Shown: piece after piece, positions 31,109 through 35,978 of the stretch
Numbering within the stretch: the stretch's first letter is position 1
Layout of the letters: each line of letters starts with the position of its first letter
Assembly (NCBI GenBank): GCA_903934135.1
Contig: CAIZMQ010000028.1
Span: 1-35,978, forward strand
Origin: an uncultured Verrucomicrobiota bacterium
Lineage (GTDB): Bacteria > Verrucomicrobiota > Verrucomicrobiia > Chthoniobacterales > JACTMZ01
Direction of reading: 5' to 3'
DNA: 35,978 bases
Position numbers and translations under genes: made by a program
The notes under the pieces: generated by a model
Database searches by the model: none
The model's input: the letters and a program-made list of their open reading frames with translations, nothing else
What the model was told of the DNA's origin: nothing

Positions 31109-32157
31109 AAAATCTTCTCTACCCCGTTTTGCTGCTCATCGCCTGCGGCATGCCAGCGCCGGCTGACGAAAACACCGCGTGGGAAAACCTGCAAAACGAA
31201 GCAGCCCGTCTCACCGAAGGTCTGCCCGAAAGCGACCAGGTAGCGGGGCGAACCATGCTCTCGGCCCGGCTCGGCGAGCAACTGGAGCACTTTCAAGAAT
31301 TCCTCCGGGATCACCCGCAAAGCCCGAACCGCTGGGAAGCGCGGATGGCCGTCATGCAAATCGTCAACTCGCTCGCCATGGTGCAGGAACGCGAACCGGA
31401 TATGACCGGACAGGCCGCGGAACTGGAATCGATCGCCGACGACAAGGAAGCTCCCGAGAACATCCGGGCCGACGCCGGTCTGGTTCTCCTGCAACTCGCG
31501 TCCGTCGACTTCGACCGCGAACGCTCGGAAAAGGCCGCCCGCTCCCTGTCCGAGGCGATCGACAAATTCATCGAGACCCATCCCGAGGACGCCCGCCTGC
31601 CTGTCCTGCGCATGACCAAAGCCCAAGCGCTCGAAATTTACGAACCCGATCGCGCACGGGCCATCTTCACCGATCTCACCAAGGACGACGACCCCGAGCT
31701 ATCCGGCGCGGCCAAAGCCGCTCTCGAGTTGATGGCCATGCGGGACAAGCCCGTGGATCTTACCTTCACTGCCGCCGATGGCTCGCCCTTCGACCTCACC
31801 AGCCTGCGCGGCAAGGTCGTGCTCCTCGACTTTTGGGCCACGTGGTGTCCGCCCTGTGTCGAGGAAGTTCCCGAACTGGTCGCCACCTATGAAAAATTCC
31901 GCGGGCAGGGCTTCGAAATCGTCGGCATCTCCCTCGACGAAAACAAAGCCGCTTTCGAAAAATTTACCACCGAGAACAAAATGACCTGGCCGCAGTTTTT
32001 CGACGGCAAGGGCTGGGAAAACGAGCTGGCCAAACGCTTCGGCATCCAGACCGTGCCGACCATGTGGCTCCTCGACCGCGAGGGAAAACTGGTCGACGCC
32101 TCGCCGCGCGGACGTCTTGAAGAGGCCGTCAGCGCCGCGCTGGCCGCCAAAGACTAG
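31105..32157 (+). CDS. TlpA-type thioredoxin-fold protein with N-terminal helical domain
   Basis: The 350-residue exported protein has an N-terminal signal with a possible lipobox (LIAC, C14). An approximately 190-residue all-alpha region, rich in Glu and Ala, may hold TPR-like helices. From about 215 a TlpA/AhpC-type thioredoxin fold carries W247-C-P-P-C251, VGISLDENKAAFEKF and the cis-Pro loop TVPT. It would reduce disulfides in the periplasm. The ATG overlaps the GT9 stop. Its own stop shares a CTAG with the convergent SET-domain gene. Confidence 0.92.
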   Translation: MKNLLYPVLLLIACGMPAPADENTAWENLQNEAARLTEGLPESDQVAGRTMLSARLGEQLEHFQEFLRDHPQSPNRWEARMAVMQIVNSLAMVQEREPDMTGQAAELESIADDKEAPENIRADAGLVLLQLASVDFDRERSEKAARSLSEAIDKFIETHPEDARLPVLRMTKAQALEIYEPDRARAIFTDLTKDDDPELSGAAKAALELMAMRDKPVDLTFTAADGSPFDLTSLRGKVVLLDFWATWCPPCVEEVPELVATYEKFRGQGFEIVGISLDENKAAFEKFTTENKMTWPQFFDGKGWENELAKRFGIQTVPTMWLLDREGKLVDASPRGRLEEAVSAALAAKD

Positions 32158-32696
32158 AGCGCCTGGCGCGCGCCCTTTTTTTTGCCCTTCCGTGCGGCAT
32201 GGCGCACCCGCCAGCGCAGGGGTGCTTTGACAATGTAACCGGCACAACTCTTCGCCCCGCAGCGGCAATGGTGCTCATGGTAGTGCTCGTAATCGTAGTA
32301 GTAGTCGTAACTCAACTCGTCGCCCGGACGAATTTCGCGGATGGCCACGATCCAGACACGGCCGCGCACGACCTGCGACTCGCAATTGGGCTCGCAAGAA
32401 TGATTAATATAGCGCGCCGTGTTCCACCGCACACTGCCGTCGATGTCGACCTTGGTGTTCAGCTCGAAAATGTAGATGCACCCGTCGGCGCCGCGCTCGG
32501 CCCTCTCCTGGCGCGCCAACTCGCGGCGCCACCCCTCGGCTTTGGTGATCCGCTCGCCGGTGTACTCGATGACCCGCGTCCCCTTCGGAATGATCTTCTT
32601 GGCAAACATCCCGCGGCCGTGGATTTGCGATCCCCGGACCGCAGCCCATTCGCTGCGGGTCGGCTGCGGTTTTTTCTTGGCGGCTTTTTTTGGCAT
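32154..32696 (-). CDS. SET-domain protein lysine methyltransferase
   Basis: The 180-residue protein has the SET motifs: IHGRGMFAKKIIPKGTRVIEYTGE at the start, the catalytic/cofactor block RYINHSCEPNC, and DELSYDYYYDY with the conserved Tyr. A post-SET Cys cluster (HCRCGAKSC) follows. Both termini are Lys/Arg-rich, which may help nucleic-acid or ribosome contact. SET proteins use SAM to methylate lysines; bacterial targets are mostly unknown. It is convergent with the TlpA gene and ends in a shared CTAG. Confidence 0.93.
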   Translation of the reverse strand: MPKKAAKKKPQPTRSEWAAVRGSQIHGRGMFAKKIIPKGTRVIEYTGERITKAEGWRRELARQERAERGADGCIYIFELNTKVDIDGSVRWNTARYINHSCEPNCESQVVRGRVWIVAIREIRPGDELSYDYYYDYEHYHEHHCRCGAKSCAGYIVKAPLRWRVRHAARKGKKKGARQAL

Positions 32697-32790
32697 GGTC
32701 GGACGGAGTTCCTAGCACAAGCGATCGCGCCGACCAAGCAGCATCAAAGACATCGTCACTGCCCCGCATCTCGCCCAAGATGACCGGAGG

Positions 32791-33945
32791 ATGGAGCACC
32801 GCGATGTCATTGTCCTCGGCGCCGGAGCCGCGGGGCTGTTTTGTGCCCTAACCGCCGCGCAAAACGGACGCCGTGTCCTGGTCCTCGAGCACAGCGACCG
32901 GCCCGGCAAAAAAATCGCCATCTCCGGCGGCGGACGCTGCAATTTCACCAATCTGCGGGCCGGACCGGACAACTATCTCTCATCCAACCCGGAATTTTGC
33001 CGCTCCGCGCTGGCCCGCTACACCCCGGCCGATTTTCTCGCACTGGTCGAACGACATGGTATTCGCTGGCACGAGAAGAAGCTCGGGCAACTCTTTTGCA
33101 ACACGAGCTCGCGGGAAATCATCGCGCTCCTGCTCGACGAATGCGGGCGGGCCGGGGCGGAAATCCGTTGCGGTGCCCACGTCGGCGAGGTCGACAAACC
33201 CGACCGCTTCCGTCTGCGCACCGGCCCCACCACCCTGACCTGCGATGCGCTCGTGGTTGCCACCGGAGGTCTCTCCTTTCCCAAGCTCGGGGCAAGCGAC
33301 CTCGGCTACCGCATCGCGAAACAATTCGGTCTGAAACTCACCGAAATCCGTCCGGGGCTCGTGCCCCTCGCCTTCGTGGACCAGGACAAAAGCCAACTCG
33401 GCCCGCTCAGCGGCGTCTCCCTGCCCGTCCGTGTCCGGCACAAGAAAGCGGTCTTCGACGAAGCAATGCTGATCACCCATCGCGGACTGAGCGGACCCGC
33501 TGTCTTGCAAATCTCGAACTACTGGCGCGAAGGCGAAAGCCTGGCTTTCGATCTCCTGCCCGGCGACGATGATCTTCCTGCCGTAGGCCGGGGCACAGCA
33601 CTTGCCCAGTTGTCGGCGGTGTGGCCCAAGCGATTCGCCGAAGCGTGGTGTGCCCGTCATACCCCGCCCAAGCCCGTCTCACAGTGGACCGCCGCAGAAC
33701 GGCTCCATGTGCAAGGCCTCCTCCACCATTGGCCGGTCGAATTCTCCGGCACCGAGGGCTATCCCAAAGCGGAGGTCACCCTCGGAGGCGTGGATACGCG
33801 CGAACTTTCCTCCAAAACCATGGAAGCCCGCGCCGTGCCGGGTCTTTTTTTCATCGGCGAAGTCGTCGACGTGACCGGCTGGCTCGGTGGTTACAACTTC
33901 CAGTGGGCTTGGGCCAGCGCGCACGCCGCCGGTCAGGCGCTGTGA
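32791..33945 (+). CDS. BaiN/HI0933-type FAD-dependent oxidoreductase
   Basis: The 384-residue flavoprotein has the dinucleotide fold VIVLGAGAAGLFCAL, then the HI0933 signature GKKIAISGGGRCNFTN, a second nucleotide motif ALVVATGGLSFPKLGASD, and C-terminal GLFFIGEVVDVTGWLGGYNFQWAWASAHAAG. The physiological substrate is not known for most members. The ATG at 32791 immediately follows GGAGG, which is too close to serve as a normal ribosome site. It is a stand-alone gene, divergent from the SET gene. Confidence 0.93.
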   Translation: MEHRDVIVLGAGAAGLFCALTAAQNGRRVLVLEHSDRPGKKIAISGGGRCNFTNLRAGPDNYLSSNPEFCRSALARYTPADFLALVERHGIRWHEKKLGQLFCNTSSREIIALLLDECGRAGAEIRCGAHVGEVDKPDRFRLRTGPTTLTCDALVVATGGLSFPKLGASDLGYRIAKQFGLKLTEIRPGLVPLAFVDQDKSQLGPLSGVSLPVRVRHKKAVFDEAMLITHRGLSGPAVLQISNYWREGESLAFDLLPGDDDLPAVGRGTALAQLSAVWPKRFAEAWCARHTPPKPVSQWTAAERLHVQGLLHHWPVEFSGTEGYPKAEVTLGGVDTRELSSKTMEARAVPGLFFIGEVVDVTGWLGGYNFQWAWASAHAAGQAL

Positions 33946-34053
33946 CCGGCGTTCCGCACGTCGGAGAAGTTCGATCTGGCCGGCAAGATAATACAGGCGA
34001 GCTCTTTCAACCTCTCAACCCTCGACCATAAACTCTCAACGGTCTTTCTAGGC

Positions 34054-35978
34054 TCAGCGCTTTTCTTTTTCCTCGGCCGCGCGAAGGACTCCCAGCATCG
34101 AACTAGCCTGCTGTGCACCGGCCAGACGGGTGGCGAGTTCCGCCGACCGGCGAGCCCGCTCCGGTTCCCTTTGCATGGCATAGTGACGGGCAAGACTTTC
34201 GTATCCGCGGGCATGGTCCGGATCCCGGCTGATGCAGCGGAGATGAGCCGCCAGGGCTTCAGTGCGCAATTGGTTCACCTGTGATTGCAACTCTTCGACT
34301 TCCACGGGGTTGCCGTTGGTTTCCGCGACGGTTTCCGTGGCAAAGGCGGCCGTGTCCAACGTCCGACCGAGTTCATACCAGGCAAAAACATCATTGGGAC
34401 GTGCCTTCACCACCCCGCGGTAAGAGTCGGCCGCCAGAAGCAGGCCGTTCATGGCTTCACGCGGATCCGATGCGGCAAGCGCGGTAGCTTTTTGCCGCGT
34501 GGCCAAACCCGATAGCCAGAGCAATCGGGGATGTTGGGGGGAAGTAGCCAGTCCTCCGGCTGCCGAAGCCGCCACAGTATCCACCCTTAGGGGAACCAGC
34601 GCATTTTCCGCGGCCAGCACTTGGCGCTCGGCCGGGGCGTCGCGCCAGATCCAGACCGCGAGGACAACCCCAGGCAGGAGGGGCAGGATCCCGAGAGGCT
34701 TCAACCATCGCGGTATCGGCCCCGCAAAATCAGCCGGTCCAGGCCGCGCCGCCGCCAACCATCCTGCGCACAGTGCGGTGAGCATCGCCACGACCGGAAG
34801 GTGCAGGCTGTAGTCGAAAACCACGTGCGTGCCGATGGCGGTGAAGGCAGCCAGGGATCCCGTGGCCAGCCCCAACTCCATACTCTGCGGCAAGAGCCCG
34901 TCGGCCGGCGTCGCCCGCGCCAAGCGGAGCACATTGCGCCAGCCCGCGGCAAAGTGGACAAAGAAAAAGCCCGCACCGAGGACCAAGCCGATCCATCCGT
35001 ATTCAATGAGCAATTGCAACCAATCGCTGTGGGCATGAATGGGGTCCGCGGTAAAGCCCACCCCGCGGTAACGACGGGCCAGATCCTCGAAGGTGTTTGC
35101 TCCCGCGCCGAAAACCGGATCAAGCGACAGCATGGGCGGCACCGTAATGCTCCAGAGATCCTGCCGGTATTTGTCCACCGCGAGCTCTTCCAAGCGAAAC
35201 CAGACCGACAAGCTCTCGTAGCCGGTGGCCACCCCTAGACCCAAAGCAAGGCCGACCAAGCCCAAAGCCCCCACGGCCAGAAGCAGCCGGTGTTTCAAGA
35301 CACCACGCTGGACGACAAAGAAGCTGACCAGGGCGAAAACGATCACCCCGGCTGGCAAGGCCAAATAAGCCGAGCGAGACAGGCAGATGATCATGCCGAC
35401 AAAGCCGGCGGCTGCGGCCCAAAGAAGGAGCAACTTGACCCAGACCGCACAACGTCCCCAAACAAGGAGACCCAGCGCGAGGAAAGTGGTCACTTCTAGG
35501 ACGCCAGACAGCGCCGTGCGGGCGTGCAGGGTCCCGGTGATCAGTCCGAGGTTGGCCACGGCCAGCTTGCCATCCGGCAACCGCAACTGCCGGGCCAGAT
35601 CCGCCATCGGATGGAAAGGCAGCACCGCGGCGAATTGGGCCACGGCCAAGAGTACCTGGGCGATGGAAAGGGCGAGAAGCACGCCAATCAAGAGCCAACG
35701 CGGACCCGTCCCGCGCAGGTGCCAGGCCACGGTCAGATAAACGCAGAGGGCCCCAAGGAGCAGCCAGGCGTCCTCCCGGGCGGCGTAGGCATCCAGGCTG
35801 GTGGATTGGCGCCAAAATAAATAGCCGGCAAAGGCCAGCGCCAAGCCGGAGCACCAGGCGCCGGGGGTATCAGAAATCTTCCAGCCCCGCAGAGAGGCCA
35901 TCATGGCGGCCGCAGCAAGAAGAAAGTAGCCGGGCAAGGCAAGCCAAGGATACCACCAGCCGCCGAGCAATACTTGGG
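34054..35978 (-). CDS. O-antigen ligase-like membrane protein with C-terminal TPR-like helices (5' partial)
   Basis: The frame is still open at the window edge (35978), so the start lies outside; a TTG at 35970 is unlikely to be the real one. About 440 visible residues contain some ten hydrophobic helices of the O-antigen ligase/polymerase (Wzy/WaaL) type, with HAHSDWLQLLIEYGWIG matching the conserved periplasmic-loop His region. About 180 C-terminal residues form helix pairs resembling TPRs (YELGRTLDTAAF, ARGYESLARHYAMQREPERARRSAELATRL). It probably links or polymerises surface glycans. Its C-terminus ends in a charged EEKEKR. Confidence 0.85.
   Translation of the reverse strand, partial: QVLLGGWWYPWLALPGYFLLAAAAMMASLRGWKISDTPGAWCSGLALAFAGYLFWRQSTSLDAYAAREDAWLLLGALCVYLTVAWHLRGTGPRWLLIGVLLALSIAQVLLAVAQFAAVLPFHPMADLARQLRLPDGKLAVANLGLITGTLHARTALSGVLEVTTFLALGLLVWGRCAVWVKLLLLWAAAAGFVGMIICLSRSAYLALPAGVIVFALVSFFVVQRGVLKHRLLLAVGALGLVGLALGLGVATGYESLSVWFRLEELAVDKYRQDLWSITVPPMLSLDPVFGAGANTFEDLARRYRGVGFTADPIHAHSDWLQLLIEYGWIGLVLGAGFFFVHFAAGWRNVLRLARATPADGLLPQSMELGLATGSLAAFTAIGTHVVFDYSLHLPVVAMLTALCAGWLAAARPGPADFAGPIPRWLKPLGILPLLPGVVLAVWIWRDAPAERQVLAAENALVPLRVDTVAASAAGGLATSPQHPRLLWLSGLATRQKATALAASDPREAMNGLLLAADSYRGVVKARPNDVFAWYELGRTLDTAAFATETVAETNGNPVEVEELQSQVNQLRTEALAAHLRCISRDPDHARGYESLARHYAMQREPERARRSAELATRLAGAQQASSMLGVLRAAEEKEKR

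Overview
The window is about 36 kb of GC-rich, gene-dense bacterial chromosome, mostly housekeeping genes in short operons joined by stop/start overlaps. A PEP-CTERM protein, a Mpv17-like membrane protein, a lone four-helix-bundle (S23/IVP) gene, a SET-domain protein, small lipoproteins and scarce Shine-Dalgarno motifs together suggest a Verrucomicrobiota or related PVC-group organism. That placement is an inference from gene content; no rRNA is present and no genus can be named. I see no prophage, IS element, CRISPR array or replication origin.

Layout. 70-992 (+): nadD and rsfS. 999-2620 (-): a Mpv17-like membrane protein coupled to a SahR-like ArsR-methyltransferase regulator. 2631-5732 (+): a 34-bp palindromic operator candidate, metK, a four-helix-bundle cassette with complementary ends, and ahcY, followed by a terminator. 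5969-6633 (+): a VapBC-type toxin-antitoxin pair. 6727-7710 (+): an aldo/keto reductase. 7783-12609 (-): a long operon of DJ-1/PfpI, a small lipoprotein, coaD, yceD (DUF177), rpmF, plsX, fabH and tatD. 12713-14272 (-): a PEP-CTERM protein with a recent internal duplication. 14526-14602 (-): tRNA-Asp. 14712-18417 (+): PfkB-family kinase, hemL, ECF sigma factor and anti-sigma factor, followed by extragenic palindromes. 18946-24000 (+): a glycoside hydrolase/GT2 fusion, queA, a zinc alcohol dehydrogenase and an exported chorismate mutase. tadA (-) and rpe (+) follow, divergent from each other. 25127-28834 (-): CPBP protease, comF, accD and folC. The SRP RNA gene (-) sits back-to-back with 29149-32157 (+): an envelope coiled-coil protein, a small lipoprotein, a GT9 glycosyltransferase and a TlpA-type thioredoxin. 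The window ends with a SET-domain protein (-), a BaiN/HI0933-type flavoprotein (+) and a partial O-antigen-ligase-like protein with C-terminal TPR-like helices (-), cut by the window edge.

Most interesting parts. (1) A self-contained S-adenosylmethionine-cycle control unit: a SahR-like regulator, a near-perfect operator in the divergent intergenic region, and metK and ahcY. (2) Inside that unit, between metK and ahcY, lies a four-helix-bundle gene flanked by 15-nt perfectly complementary ends. This layout recalls 23S rRNA intervening sequences, but in an mRNA setting. (3) A single polypeptide combines a clan-A-like glycoside hydrolase with a membrane GT2 synthase.
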